The notes: generated by a model not told the origin, from the letters alone. DNA of 64,000 bases from Pseudomonas iridis (GCF_017980685.1 NZ_JACXXO010000002.1:124001-188000), one strand, 5' to 3'; positions 33,475-42,593 are shown, counted from the stretch's first letter. Program-made: numbers and translations.

Positions 33475-36168
33475 TCAGGCTGCTTGGAAAATCCAGCACC
33501 GCACCGTTTTGGCTTTGTTGGCCGCGTCGACGTCCCAGGCCGAACACACGTTGCGGTTGGTCTCGATGAACTTTGGGCACTTGCTGGTTTTCAGGTGGCG
33601 TTTCAACTCGGTCAGATCCGGAACCTTTTGGCGCTTCTCAGCCGCTTCCTTCGCAAAGTCGTTCAGATTCACGGCAATCAGCCCTTCGTTGCGGGAGTGG
33701 TTGAGGCCGCCGGCGGTGCTGTTCAGGTATTCGTACAGCTCCCAGAATTCGACGACGATCGGGTGGTCTGCGTTGATCGCCAGCTGGCGCTCTTTGGCCA
33801 TGCTCTGGATCTCTGCATGGGCGGCTTTGATCTGCTGTGGGGTCAGCGGTACGACGTGCACCAGGGCATCGACCAGGGCGTGCAACTGGGCGTGATTTTT
33901 GGCGATCCGCACGGTGCGGATTTCAGGTAGGGCCAGCAGCTGCTGTTCGTAGATCGGCACCTGTTCTCGAACGGTCTGCATCACGCTGTTTTCTTTCATC
34001 GTGGCCTTGACCAAAAACCCGCTGACGCGGTCGACCGGCATACGCTCCAGCTTTTCCACCAAAAGCTTGGTCTGTGGGTTCTGGCCATCCTTGGTCATAG
34101 CGATATGCACCAGGCGCTGCAGGATAGGTTCGGACGCATTCACCGCGTGGTTCTGACCGATGACCACGGCACCACGGAACGGCGGTTCACGTGTGTCGTT
34201 GCCGTTGTTTTTCACGCCGGTGGAGCGAACGCTGCGGCCGTTGTAGGCAGTCTTGAGTTCGTCCCAGTCGTACTGCTTGGTCTGGCTGCCGTCGGTCTTT
34301 TCCCGCTCCGACTCGATCAGCACCACAGGCAGGTTGCCGACCTGGGCGAAGTTCCGTGCTCGAGCAACTGGCGTACCTTTGGTTGGGTCGAAGCCCTCGT
34401 AATCAATACGGCCGCAAAGCTTCCACAGGAATTCGATCAGGGTGGATTTACCCGCGCCTGGTTCACCGATGATTTCGGCAAAGGGGTAGCTTTTCTGGTA
34501 CTGGCGGATCTGCTCCGCGAACAGAGATCCGAACCAGAAGGCTAGCGCTACCAGCCCTTTGGGCCCGAAACATTCCCAAATGATGTCGAGCCATTCGGTA
34601 TCGAATTTCTCGAGATCGGTATTCAGGTTGAGGATCACCGACTGGCTGAGAGTCTTGATGCTCAACCGCTCCATGTCGAAGAAGTCTTCTTCATTGAGCT
34701 TGAACACTTTCCCGTCGCGTACCGCTACGTCGCCATAGACATACGCGCCGTGCTCTTTGGTGTAGCCGGTGAAATCGATGGTCTGCACGGTTTTGAGCGC
34801 ATCTGTCTGCTCTTCAATGAAAGCGTCCAGCTGCTGCGTGGTCCCGGTGAACATCCCGCCAGGGGCGATGCCAAGCAGACGCTTCTTGAACTCGGCAGAG
34901 GAGGAGATCTGCGAGCTGGTGAAGGTGTTCTTGATCGGCGCGGCGTCGTGAGCGAACGTGATCCGGAAGTAATACCAAGCCTCGTCGGTCAGCTTGTTTT
35001 CTTGGTAGTACAGGGCTTTTGGATTGCAGGTGGCGATCCGCTGCAGCGCGCCGCACTGTTGCATGGCCTTAGCCCGCATCTGTTTGTTGTTCAGCTGCTG
35101 ATCGTCGTGGTGCTCGCTCTCTTCCAGCTCCTGGATCGCCTTGTTGTACTTGTCCAGATCGAGCCTGAACCAGTAGAGGCGGTTGCCAAACTCCAGGTGG
35201 AATTCGCTACGGCGCTTCCAATCGAACATGACCAGGGCTTTTTCGGTCGCGTTTTCTGCGATCAGCAGAGCTCCGAAGTGGCGGGCAGTGGTGATGTCTT
35301 TATCGACCTGAACAGCGCGCTTCTCGCCTTCGTCCAGGAACTGCCAGCGCTGGTGTAGATCGTTCCAGTCGACCTTCCTGTTATCGCGTTGCGGGATCTG
35401 CGCCGCTTCGCAAGTAAAGCCCAGCTCTCGAGCCATACGCACCCAGCGCTTCGTGTAAGCGTGGGCACCTGGTTCGTTATCCAGCGCCCATACCAGCTTC
35501 GGCAGACTGCCCTGGCGCGCTGCTGCCAGCGAGTTCAAGGATTCAGCGGGGAAGGCGTTAGAGGACATCGCAGAGACGGCGGCAATGTCATGGTGCCCCA
35601 GGGCGATCGCATCGAAGATGCCTTCGACAATCCATAGCTCTTTGACTGTGGCCAGGTCGACGTTCGGCGGACACCACCAGACGCCCTTATAGCTTTCGCC
35701 AGGCATAAATCGGGCTTTCATCTTGCCGAAACGGGCGGGCTTGTCGATAAGCCGTTCCCAGTAACCACCTTTCTCCAGGGCAAACCGAACAGTCGCGCTG
35801 CCGGCGTTGTGCTGACTCGAGTAGTACGTGTCCTGGGTAAACCAGTTACCGATCAGTGAAATATCGAAGCCTCGAGAAAACTCCAGATACGCCCGTGCTG
35901 TAGCCGAAGGCGCGTTTTCAGTAGCCGGAACGCGCTTGCTCCAGTCTTCGAAAAGGTCGGCGTAGATATCTTTGACATGTACGGTGTGGCCGCATTTTTC
36001 CTGGCGTCCACAGTTCAGCTGCCAAGGTTTCTCAAAGCGGGTGTATAGCTCCCTTTTATTGCATTTGGGGCAGGTGCCGCCGCGCATGTAATCGGTGCCG
36101 GGACGGTGTTTGAGGCCGAAGTCGCATTCGATGCGCTGCAGGACGTCGTGACGTAGATCGTCTCTCAT
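33475..36168 (-). CDS. Primase-helicase (zinc ribbon, TOPRIM, helicase)
   Basis: An 897-aa bifunctional replication protein. A four-Cys zinc ribbon lies near residues 33-60 (CPKC ... NCGRQEKCGH), and the TOPRIM motif LWIVEGIFDAIAL (about 176-188) is followed by WALDNEPG. The C-terminal half is a P-loop helicase with Walker A GEPGAGKST (near 566-574) and VVLIESER as Walker B. It would both prime and unwind at the phage origin. P2 itself uses the rolling-circle protein A instead, so the replication module is of a different origin. The start overlaps the upstream stop by four bases. Confidence 0.88.
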   Translation of the reverse strand: MRDDLRHDVLQRIECDFGLKHRPGTDYMRGGTCPKCNKRELYTRFEKPWQLNCGRQEKCGHTVHVKDIYADLFEDWSKRVPATENAPSATARAYLEFSRGFDISLIGNWFTQDTYYSSQHNAGSATVRFALEKGGYWERLIDKPARFGKMKARFMPGESYKGVWWCPPNVDLATVKELWIVEGIFDAIALGHHDIAAVSAMSSNAFPAESLNSLAAARQGSLPKLVWALDNEPGAHAYTKRWVRMARELGFTCEAAQIPQRDNRKVDWNDLHQRWQFLDEGEKRAVQVDKDITTARHFGALLIAENATEKALVMFDWKRRSEFHLEFGNRLYWFRLDLDKYNKAIQELEESEHHDDQQLNNKQMRAKAMQQCGALQRIATCNPKALYYQENKLTDEAWYYFRITFAHDAAPIKNTFTSSQISSSAEFKKRLLGIAPGGMFTGTTQQLDAFIEEQTDALKTVQTIDFTGYTKEHGAYVYGDVAVRDGKVFKLNEEDFFDMERLSIKTLSQSVILNLNTDLEKFDTEWLDIIWECFGPKGLVALAFWFGSLFAEQIRQYQKSYPFAEIIGEPGAGKSTLIEFLWKLCGRIDYEGFDPTKGTPVARARNFAQVGNLPVVLIESEREKTDGSQTKQYDWDELKTAYNGRSVRSTGVKNNGNDTREPPFRGAVVIGQNHAVNASEPILQRLVHIAMTKDGQNPQTKLLVEKLERMPVDRVSGFLVKATMKENSVMQTVREQVPIYEQQLLALPEIRTVRIAKNHAQLHALVDALVHVVPLTPQQIKAAHAEIQSMAKERQLAINADHPIVVEFWELYEYLNSTAGGLNHSRNEGLIAVNLNDFAKEAAEKRQKVPDLTELKRHLKTSKCPKFIETNRNVCSAWDVDAANKAKTVRCWIFQAA

Positions 36169-36404
36169 GATTGCTTCACTGCGTTAAGGCTGTGGGACAG
36201 GGCTGCCATAAGGCGTTTTTGCGCGGCCATTACCGGGACGTGGGCGATGATTGCGCCGTGGCGCAGACCATCCGCCACCAGGCGAAATTGGTCTGCATAC
36301 CAGTACTCGTTGAGGTTCAGTCGGTACTGTTCACGCAGGGCTGTCAGCAAGGCTTCAGCCTCTGCCGGTGGCAGTTGGGCGGTGACAATTACGGCGTTTC
36401 CCAT
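36165..36404 (-). CDS. Small early prophage protein
   Basis: A 79-aa protein starting at ATG 36404 (GAGG seven bases upstream). It carries PPAEAEALLTALREQYRLN and a hydrophobic central stretch, but no clear domain. It is coupled to the primase-helicase by an ATGA overlap. Confidence 0.6.
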   Translation of the reverse strand: MGNAVIVTAQLPPAEAEALLTALREQYRLNLNEYWYADQFRLVADGLRHGAIIAHVPVMAAQKRLMAALSHSLNAVKQS

Positions 36405-36477
36405 CGTAAAACCTCGAATTCGGGCGCAGCTCACCCAAACCCACGGGGTGTGGGGCAGGCAATTTGTAGGGTTGGTG

Positions 36478-36843
36478 TTACGAGTTGGCTAAGCGGTAAC
36501 GCCCGTTGTCCGGTGCGTTGATGATGCGTTCATAGATCAGGCTGACCGGGATTGCCCAGGCATTGCCGGTGGTAGGGTCAACAATCACCGAGTGGGTGGC
36601 GGTGCTGTTGCGGATGTCGAGGCGCTGGCGATCGCGGATTGCGTTCATGTCGCTGTAGGCCAGGTGAACCATCTTTTCAGCCATTTGCGTCAGCACGTCG
36701 TAATCGGCCACCAGGTGGCGAACGGTCCGAGCGATCAACTGCTGATCGTTGCCCAGGTGTTCACAATGGTGACGCTCGAGAAAGGCAAGGGCGGCGGCTT
36801 TGAGCACGTCCTGATATTCCTGTACTGCAGGCGCATTGTTCAT
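36478..36843 (-). CDS. Hypothetical early prophage protein
   Basis: A 121-aa, mostly helical protein with several His residues (FLERHHCEHLG). No family was recognised. Its start overlaps the end of the CII-like gene by four bases, so it belongs to the same early operon. Confidence 0.6.
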   Translation of the reverse strand: MNNAPAVQEYQDVLKAAALAFLERHHCEHLGNDQQLIARTVRHLVADYDVLTQMAEKMVHLAYSDMNAIRDRQRLDIRNSTATHSVIVDPTTGNAWAIPVSLIYERIINAPDNGRYRLANS

Positions 36844-37349
36844 TGGGCTGGCCCTGATTTGGCGCGATAGAGGTCAATGGCTGCCAGCACTTCGGCGTGG
36901 CGTGCCGCCATGTGCAGGTTGTGAGCGTTGAGGATGTTCGCGGCTTCGGCCTCGCTGATGCAGCCATCGGCCAGCGCCTTCGCGATTTCCTGATCCACGC
37001 AGCCGCGCTTGGCGGCAACCTGGACAGACAACGAGTACATTTCCACCGTGTCATTCGTTTCTGGATCCGGCACCGCAACGAACAAGCCGCCATACATCGA
37101 CGCCACATAGTTTGGGAAATGCTGTGTGCCCGCTTCCTGCTCGAGCTGATACAGCTGGGCGTCTGTCAGGGGCCGGCTGTTGTTGTTCTCGTAGGCGTGG
37201 TTATCAAACTTTTTCAGCGCCAAACCGATGCGAGCTGCAGCGCACTCGCGACCACCTGGGTAGCTGCAGATGATTGCGCTGACGACTTCACGGCGTGTCT
37301 TTAGAACTGGGCTTTTCATGTTCTGCTTTTCCATGATAGATCGTGCCAT
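36840..37349 (-). CDS. CII/YmfL-like phage regulatory protein
   Basis: A 169-aa protein with an N-terminal helical DNA-binding-like part (RREVVSAIICSYPGGRECAAARIGLALKKFDNHAYEN). It resembles the phage CII/YmfL regulatory family found in P2-related and Rac-like prophages. The ATG at 37349 overlaps the stop of the Cro-like gene (TAATG), which supports this start over the internal ATGs at 37334 and 37319. It is expected to tune the early operon or replication. Confidence 0.6.
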   Translation of the reverse strand: MARSIMEKQNMKSPVLKTRREVVSAIICSYPGGRECAAARIGLALKKFDNHAYENNNSRPLTDAQLYQLEQEAGTQHFPNYVASMYGGLFVAVPDPETNDTVEMYSLSVQVAAKRGCVDQEIAKALADGCISEAEAANILNAHNLHMAARHAEVLAAIDLYRAKSGPAQ

Positions 37350-37549
37350 TACTGTGCAATCACGCCGTCTTTGATCCCCAGCAATACGGCGGCTCGATGT
37401 GCCTCCCCACGGCGACCTTTGCGACGACCGTTCAAAAGGTCGCTAACCAAATTTTTGTTCAAGCTATGAATGCGGCTGAATTCCGCGATGCTCATCCCCT
37501 GACGATCAAGCGCAGCGCGGGCTTGCTCCGGTGTAACTGGCGCGTGCAT
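37349..37549 (-). CDS. Cro-like DNA-binding protein
   Basis: A 66-aa protein that is little more than a helix-turn-helix (QGMSIAEFSRIHSLNKNLVSDLLNGRRKGRRGEAHRAAVLLG). It is divergent from the XRE repressor gene across an 87-bp operator region, so it is the natural Cro/early-side partner of the lysogeny switch and the first gene of the leftward early operon. Confidence 0.8.
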   Translation of the reverse strand: MHAPVTPEQARAALDRQGMSIAEFSRIHSLNKNLVSDLLNGRRKGRRGEAHRAAVLLGIKDGVIAQ

Positions 37550-37569
37550 AGTGCGTTCACTCCTGTTGA

Positions 37570-37591
37570 TATGAGTTGTTTCGTGTTCATA
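37570..37591. promoter_or_regulatory. Candidate operator of the lysogeny switch
   Basis: A dyad TATGA ... TCATA (22 bases overall) lies in the 87-bp divergent region between the Cro-like gene and the repressor gene. Binding by either protein is inferred. Confidence 0.4.
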
Positions 37592-37636
37592 GGTGGTGAT
37601 TATGCACGCTAATTTGATCTTGTACAGAGGGATAGC

Positions 37637-37996
37637 TTGAAAAATTGTGCACCCAATTCAGAAGACGGACGTTCTGCAGGTGACCGCTTGCGTGATGAGC
37701 GCCTTAGGTTAGGTTTGAGTCAGGAGGACTTGGCACAGGCCGGCGGGGTGAATCGGAACACCCAGGGCAGCTATGAACGGGGGGCTCGAAACCCTGATAC
37801 CGCTTACCTTGCGGCGGTTGCAAGTCTTGGCATCGATACCGTTTTCGTCCTTACTGGCCAAAAACAGGTCAGTGATCTCAGTCCAGTGGAAGCCCAAATA
37901 ATCGAGCAATATCGAAATATTCCCGAGGACGACCAAAAAATGATTCGTCGAATGCTTTCGGCGATGGCCGCAATGGAATCTCGCGGTTTGAACTAG
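37637..37996 (+). CDS. XRE-family phage repressor without peptidase domain
   Basis: A 119-aa repressor with an N-terminal HTH_XRE (residues about 15-72: RLRDERLRLGLSQEDLAQAGGVNRNTQGSYERGARNPD) and a short helical C-terminal part (81-119) that probably dimerises. There is no S24/LexA-type Ser-Lys self-cleavage domain, so RecA cannot induce it in the lambda way. The start is a TTG (37637) with a GAGGG site. It is divergent from the Cro-like gene. The C-terminal part is related to the 65-aa protein encoded downstream. Confidence 0.85.
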   Translation: MKNCAPNSEDGRSAGDRLRDERLRLGLSQEDLAQAGGVNRNTQGSYERGARNPDTAYLAAVASLGIDTVFVLTGQKQVSDLSPVEAQIIEQYRNIPEDDQKMIRRMLSAMAAMESRGLN

Positions 37997-38095
37997 GTTG
38001 TAACGAATTGTTAGCACTAGCTGTATTCCTCTCTCTGCCAATACGTTTTTCGCCCGATAACGTCGATTCATTCATGCACCTATGGAGCCGTACGC

Positions 38096-38293
38096 ATGTT
38101 GGATCGAGCTAAATTTGAAGGCAGTTACAACGAATCTTGTGAATTTGATTGGCAGGCGCTTAGCGCGTTGGAGCTACGGTTGATCAAGCACTACCGACGC
38201 ATGTCTGTGGAAGATCAGAACTATGTAAGTCGCATGTCGGAAATACTGTTGGAAACTCCTGACTGCCCTGGCATCGACAAAGCAATCACCTAA
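38096..38293 (+). CDS. 65-aa protein related to the repressor C-terminus
   Basis: Residues 22-47 (LSALELRLIKHYRRMSVEDQ...) align with residues 81-106 of the upstream repressor (LSPVEAQIIEQYRNIPEDDQ...), with ten identities in 26. It has no helix-turn-helix. Such a headless partner could form mixed dimers with the repressor and change its activity, but that is inference. It lies 100 bases after the repressor gene on the same strand; no good ribosome site is seen. Confidence 0.6.
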   Translation: MLDRAKFEGSYNESCEFDWQALSALELRLIKHYRRMSVEDQNYVSRMSEILLETPDCPGIDKAIT

Positions 38294-38355
38294 CCACCTC
38301 GCTTGTCCTTACGTTGCATCAGGCGCTGGCCCCTGTGGCTGGCGTTCCCGCGCTA

Positions 38356-38604
38356 TCACGCAGCACCCAGCTGATCGAACAGCTCCCGCTGTTTCGCCCG
38401 TGACATATTCTTGAGGCTGTCGAAAAGGAGCCGGTCCATAGCTTGGGCCGACGGGCTGAGCGTGTGCGAAAACGTCAGGTTTGCCACCCAGGTGTGCCCA
38501 CACGTTGCGTCCAGGCACTGGCAGTACAGTTTGGCGAAGTCATTGGAAAGCTGATCCCGCGAAGCGATCCGCCCTCTGTGCCCGCATTTACATGTGATCC
38601 TCAT
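38356..38604 (-). CDS. ogr: Ogr/Delta-type late gene activator
   Basis: An 82-aa zinc-finger protein of the Ogr/Delta family. It has C-x-C near the N-terminus (TCKCGHRG) and C-x4-C in QCLDATCGHTW, then a short basic-helical tail. P2 Ogr switches on the late head, tail and lysis promoters by contacting RNA polymerase alpha. The ATG at 38604 starts the conserved part; the longer ORF upstream is not needed. Its position next to the portal gene is unusual, since in P2 ogr lies at the other end of the late genes. Confidence 0.78.
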   Translation of the reverse strand: MRITCKCGHRGRIASRDQLSNDFAKLYCQCLDATCGHTWVANLTFSHTLSPSAQAMDRLLFDSLKNMSRAKQRELFDQLGAA

Positions 38605-38670
38605 TGCGTCCCTCCCCAGGGCCAGCCAATCGCCACTATTTTGCCACATTATGTAGTGGCATTTCCTGCC

Positions 38671-39702
38671 CTAGACACCTGATGTAGTGTTTTCCACTAC
38701 CTTTGGCGCTTCTCTCCAGCTGAAGCGCCTGTCTTCCCGCAAGGTATCGTTCACCTGGTTGAAAAGTTGACAGATCGGGTGAATTTCGTTGCTCGTGTAC
38801 ACCCGATCGATCTTTTCGATATCGCCAAAACCGGCGCTGTTTTCCGGGATGATCCCGGCCAATGCGGGGTTCATGCGCCAGGCAGCGATCACGTCATTAC
38901 GGGTGATGTTCTTGACCTTCTCCAGCTCGTCCTTCGCCTGGAAATCCCCGACCGGAATGATCTGTACCGCTTTCTCGGCCCCGCCCGGGATGTTCAGGAA
39001 CAGCGAGCGGAAGTTGCCCACGCCCTTGCTGCCGGAGATCTGCTCGCGCAGGTTCTCTTCGTCCTTCTCGGTCAGGTTCGGGTCGTTGGTGTAGAACACA
39101 TAGCCGGCGTGAGCGCCGTTGGCGTAGTAGCGGCGGCGGAATAGGGTCGCGGCTTCGTTGAGCAACAGGGCCTGCATGCCACCCAGATAGTCCGGCACGC
39201 CGTATATGTCCTGCTCGACGTCGTAATCCATGACGTGCTCGATCTCGTCCTGGTCGAATTCCATCTCCTTTCCGTTGGGCAGCAACATCACATACCCGCC
39301 GTCGACCTTGACCCGCATGTTGATGGCCGGGAGGTGCTGCATTTCCAGCACCTGGCCCAACAGGTTGGGCTTGCGATACAGATAGGCTTCACCGAACACC
39401 ACGAAATCCAGCCCAGCGCGCCCGATGGTGGCCACGCTGCAGCCCTGGGACGGGATGAATTCGCGCAGCAACAGGTTGCGCTTGAATTTTGGGATCGCGC
39501 CGTGGTGCGCATTGGCGCGCAGCAGCTTGGCCAGCCCTTGGCGGGATACCGGCGGTTTGTAAAGTCGGCCATCCTCCGAAGCGAAAACGCCAAGGTAGTT
39601 GCCCATGCTGCCAACCAGTACCTGTTCGGGATCTCCGAACGCGAACGACCGGGTAGGGGGCTTGGGTTGGATCGGTTGGTCTTTCACTTTTCGCTTGGTC
39701 AT
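38671..39702 (-). CDS. Q: Portal protein, P2 gpQ family
   Basis: A 343-aa portal vertex protein of the P2 gpQ (PBSX-type) family. It has the typical N-terminal SFAFGDPEQVL, then VFGEAYLYRKPN, IYGVPDYLGGMQALLLNEAATLFRRRYY and NPALAGIIPENSAGFGDIEK. Twelve copies form the DNA entry gate of the capsid. It is transcribed with the terminase ATPase gene, away from the scaffold and capsid genes, as in P2. Confidence 0.93.
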   Translation of the reverse strand: MTKRKVKDQPIQPKPPTRSFAFGDPEQVLVGSMGNYLGVFASEDGRLYKPPVSRQGLAKLLRANAHHGAIPKFKRNLLLREFIPSQGCSVATIGRAGLDFVVFGEAYLYRKPNLLGQVLEMQHLPAINMRVKVDGGYVMLLPNGKEMEFDQDEIEHVMDYDVEQDIYGVPDYLGGMQALLLNEAATLFRRRYYANGAHAGYVFYTNDPNLTEKDEENLREQISGSKGVGNFRSLFLNIPGGAEKAVQIIPVGDFQAKDELEKVKNITRNDVIAAWRMNPALAGIIPENSAGFGDIEKIDRVYTSNEIHPICQLFNQVNDTLREDRRFSWREAPKVVENTTSGV

Positions 39703-39710
39703 GGGGGCCT

Positions 39711-41525
39711 TTAGTTGCTGAACACGTAGCGGCTACGTTGTTTTTTGTCAGTGTTGAGGGGTTCATTGGCCAGGGCATGCATGATTGCCCAGGCCACGTC
39801 GGCGTGACCGGTGGCGTCGGTGCGTGATGCGCTGTATGTGATCTGCCCGCTGCCAGTGGCCCCGCGCTTTATCGTCAGGAAGGCCTGGGCGATGTCATTC
39901 CAGCCGGCGTCCCACTCGATGCGGCTGCCGACAATGGTGTCCTGCGCCTTGAGCACCAGGCTGTTCTTGGTCTCCAGGCTGTAGTGGATCGAGGTCGCAC
40001 GCGGATAGAAGTCGCGCACGATGTCGAACACGCCGTAGCCGATGCCCGTGGTGTCGATGCCGATGTGCTGGACGTTGAAGTGCTCGGTGAGGCGCTTGAC
40101 CTGCTCGCCCTGGTACTTGAACGACTGGCCCCGCCAGCTGTGTTTCTCGAGAATCCGAAACTTGCCATCCGGCTCGAGCGGCGGGGCGATGACCACGCAC
40201 GTCGCATCGTCGCGGGTGCGGCTGGGGTCGTAGCCGATCCAGACCGGACTGTTGCCAAATGGGCGCGGATCGTCAGGGTCGTAGTCGGTCCACAGCGACA
40301 GGTCGGAGTAACAGCGCTCCAGATCGCCCAGGTGGAACACGCTCTGGGTGCTGTCGATGAATTTGCACATGAACAGCTGCTGGAACTTGTCCTCGTCGTA
40401 CTCCAGCTGCAGCTGCTCGAGGTCGAACAGATCACAGCCGCCGGCGATCGCATCCAGGATGGTGATGACCTTGCGCCATTGGCCGTCCGGACAGAGCGAG
40501 CCTGCCGATGTTTGCTTATCGCTGGGCCATGGCTCTTTGGCGTTCTTACGCTTGCTGTTGCGGAACTTCTCACCGGTCCAGAAGGGATACGCCTGGTGCG
40601 ACACCGCGCTGGGCGTAGAAAAGTAGGTTTTGCGCCATTTCTTGTGGGTCGCCATGGCGCTGGCCACGGTGTTCAGCTTCTCGAAATCCCGGATCCAGAA
40701 ATATTCGTCGACGTACACGTGCCCGTGGTGGCCTTGGGCGGTGCTGCTGTTGGTGCTGAGAAAGCGCAGCTCGGCCCACGGCTTACCATCCTTGCTGAGC
40801 ACGATCGGGTTGCCGCTCAGCTCCAGGCCGAACCATGCCTGGGCAAACGAGATGATGTAGCTGCGGAAGATCTCGGACTGGGCGCGGCTGGCCGACAGAA
40901 ATATTTGGTTGTCGCCGGTCAACACCGCATCCATGAACGCTTCGCCGGCGAAGTAGTAGGTCAGGCCCACCTGGCGGCTTTTGAGGATGTTGCGGATCCG
41001 CGCAGTCAGCGGGTTGATCTTCGCGGCGTACAGCTCTTTCTGGTAGCCGTACATTTTGCTGATGAACTTGTCCAGGAAGTCGACTTCGGTCAGGTCGCTG
41101 ACGTCGTTCTTCACTGGTTTCTGCTTTTTCTTCCCGCCCTTGTCGCCCCGATCGCCTTTATCCCGACGTTCGCTGCGCTGCTCGTTGCGGCGGTGGCCAC
41201 CGTCCTCGATCGGATCCACCGCCGGCATCGGCGCCGGTTTGGCGCATTGCTTGGCCAGGCGCTCGCGCACCGTGGTCAGCCGGTCGAGTTCGTCCAGGTC
41301 GCCTTTGGTCAGGGTGGTCTGTTTATCCAGGATGAGTGTGATCCGCCGACTGACAGCAGTCAGCGGTTCTTCATCCGACAGCATGTCGTCCCATTCGCCT
41401 TGGCGGATCCAGTAATAAACGATCCGGATGTTGGGCAGGGATAACTGCGCCTGAATTTCACGCGGCTTACAGCGGCGTAAATAGAGGCGTTTGGCGGCTT
41501 CTTTAAGTTCGGGAGCGTATGGCAT
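39711..41525 (-). CDS. P: Terminase large subunit (ATPase/nuclease), P2 gpP family
   Basis: A 604-aa packaging motor. An N-terminal HTH (ELKEAAKRLYLRRCKPREIQAQLSL) is followed by a basic Lys/Arg/Asp-rich linker around residues 120-140 (RSERRDKGDRGDKGGKKKQK). The ATPase has ILKSRQVGLTYYF as the P-loop equivalent and VYVDEYFWI as Walker B. The nuclease domain carries IGYDPSRTRDDATCVVIAPP with catalytic Asp. It is divergent from the scaffold gene. Confidence 0.93.
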   Translation of the reverse strand: MPYAPELKEAAKRLYLRRCKPREIQAQLSLPNIRIVYYWIRQGEWDDMLSDEEPLTAVSRRITLILDKQTTLTKGDLDELDRLTTVRERLAKQCAKPAPMPAVDPIEDGGHRRNEQRSERRDKGDRGDKGGKKKQKPVKNDVSDLTEVDFLDKFISKMYGYQKELYAAKINPLTARIRNILKSRQVGLTYYFAGEAFMDAVLTGDNQIFLSASRAQSEIFRSYIISFAQAWFGLELSGNPIVLSKDGKPWAELRFLSTNSSTAQGHHGHVYVDEYFWIRDFEKLNTVASAMATHKKWRKTYFSTPSAVSHQAYPFWTGEKFRNSKRKNAKEPWPSDKQTSAGSLCPDGQWRKVITILDAIAGGCDLFDLEQLQLEYDEDKFQQLFMCKFIDSTQSVFHLGDLERCYSDLSLWTDYDPDDPRPFGNSPVWIGYDPSRTRDDATCVVIAPPLEPDGKFRILEKHSWRGQSFKYQGEQVKRLTEHFNVQHIGIDTTGIGYGVFDIVRDFYPRATSIHYSLETKNSLVLKAQDTIVGSRIEWDAGWNDIAQAFLTIKRGATGSGQITYSASRTDATGHADVAWAIMHALANEPLNTDKKQRSRYVFSN

Positions 41526-41686
41526 GGCCGCAGTCTATGCGGCGAAAACGCTGGAAACGCGGGGTTAAAATCCGGGTTCGTCCTATAACGCGAAAATAGG
41601 ACCAACGCATAAGTTAATCAATTGTTGGAGGGGCGGCGGCTCCCTATCTTGGCGGCTCAACTCACCGATTGAGCGCAGTTATCGCC
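41526..41686. promoter_or_regulatory. Divergent late promoter region with dyads
   Basis: The 161-bp gap between P (leftward) and O (rightward) contains two dyads. The first is GTCCTAT (41580-41586) / ATAGGAC (41596-41602), a perfect 7-bp pair with a 9-base centre. The second is CCAAC (41602-41606) / GTTGG (41624-41628). In P2 this gap holds the divergent Ogr-dependent late promoters, so these dyads are the best candidates for activator binding. The spacing differs from the P2 TGT-N12-ACA box. Confidence 0.45.
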
Positions 41687-42592
41687 ATGCCCCGTTCCCT
41701 TGTTTCGTTCTGGAAACGTGTCGCCACCAGCGGCCCGACCGTTGACGGTCGCGTAATCCTTCCCCAGGAACTGCGTGATATCGCTGAGACCTACAACACC
41801 GCGACTTACACCGCTGTGATCTGGTCCGAGCACGACCGCTGGGACGGCTCCCACGGCACCGTATTTTCTGTACGCCTGGTGGAAGGCGTTGAAGGCCTGG
41901 AAGAAGGCCAGGTTGCACTGGAAGCCCAGTTGAAGCCAAACGACCGACTGCTTTGGCTCAATGATCAAGGCGAAAAGCTGTTTACCAGCATCGAAATTAC
42001 CCCTGACTTTGCCAACACCGGCAAGGCCTATCTGACCGGCCTGGCAGTGACCGATTCGCCGGCCAGCCTTGGTACCCAGGAACTCTACTTTTCCCGCCGC
42101 ACCGGTAAACGAGTGCACTACGCGGCTGCGTTGCCCCTGGGCGCGCTGAGCGAAGAAGAGCCTGTGGGAGAAATCAGCAAGCTGACGGGTTTGCTGACTC
42201 GGCTGTTCAGCCGCTTCGCGGTTGAGCCAGCCACCGATTCGACACCCACCACTCCAACTGAGAACCCCCCAATGGATGAAGCTACAGCCAAGGCGTTGAA
42301 GGCCTTGAACGAGCAGCTATCGCTCGTCGCCGCCGGCATCGCTGCTGTGATCGAACCTGCCACCGCCGAAGTCGAGGAACCGGTTGTTACCGAAGTCGAC
42401 GATGTAGCGGCTGCCGTCGACGCCATCGTTGCCGACGCCAAGGCCGAAGGCGAGTTCGCTCGCAAGGGCAGCGACAACGCCCGTCTCGATCGCCTTGAGC
42501 AGATCCTCGTGAAGGCGTTCAGCACCCCGGCAGGCCGCGTTGTTCCGCGCACCACCGGTTCCACCTCCGACGCCAAAAAGCGGGTGCTTTGA
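41687..42592 (+). CDS. O: Capsid scaffolding protein with protease, P2 gpO family
   Basis: A 301-aa protein combining a serine protease (N-terminal about 140 residues) with a C-terminal helical scaffold. The putative catalytic residues are Asp in PTVDGRV, His in WSEHDRW and Ser in VTDSPASLGT. It guides assembly of the major capsid protein and matures the prohead by cleavage. The ATG at 41687 gives the expected N-terminus. Confidence 0.92.
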   Translation: MPRSLVSFWKRVATSGPTVDGRVILPQELRDIAETYNTATYTAVIWSEHDRWDGSHGTVFSVRLVEGVEGLEEGQVALEAQLKPNDRLLWLNDQGEKLFTSIEITPDFANTGKAYLTGLAVTDSPASLGTQELYFSRRTGKRVHYAAALPLGALSEEEPVGEISKLTGLLTRLFSRFAVEPATDSTPTTPTENPPMDEATAKALKALNEQLSLVAAGIAAVIEPATAEVEEPVVTEVDDVAAAVDAIVADAKAEGEFARKGSDNARLDRLEQILVKAFSTPAGRVVPRTTGSTSDAKKRVL

Positions 42593-42593
42593 C

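Noticed and set aside
38293..38671. A P2-like cos site beside the portal gene
   Set aside because: The position is right, but no stretch matches the P2-type cos closely enough to call; only weak similarity such as GCGCGGGAACGCC near 38.35 kb was seen.
39984..41444. A 486-codon plus-strand frame opposite the terminase gene
   Set aside because: Shadow of the gpP gene; no motif and implausible composition.
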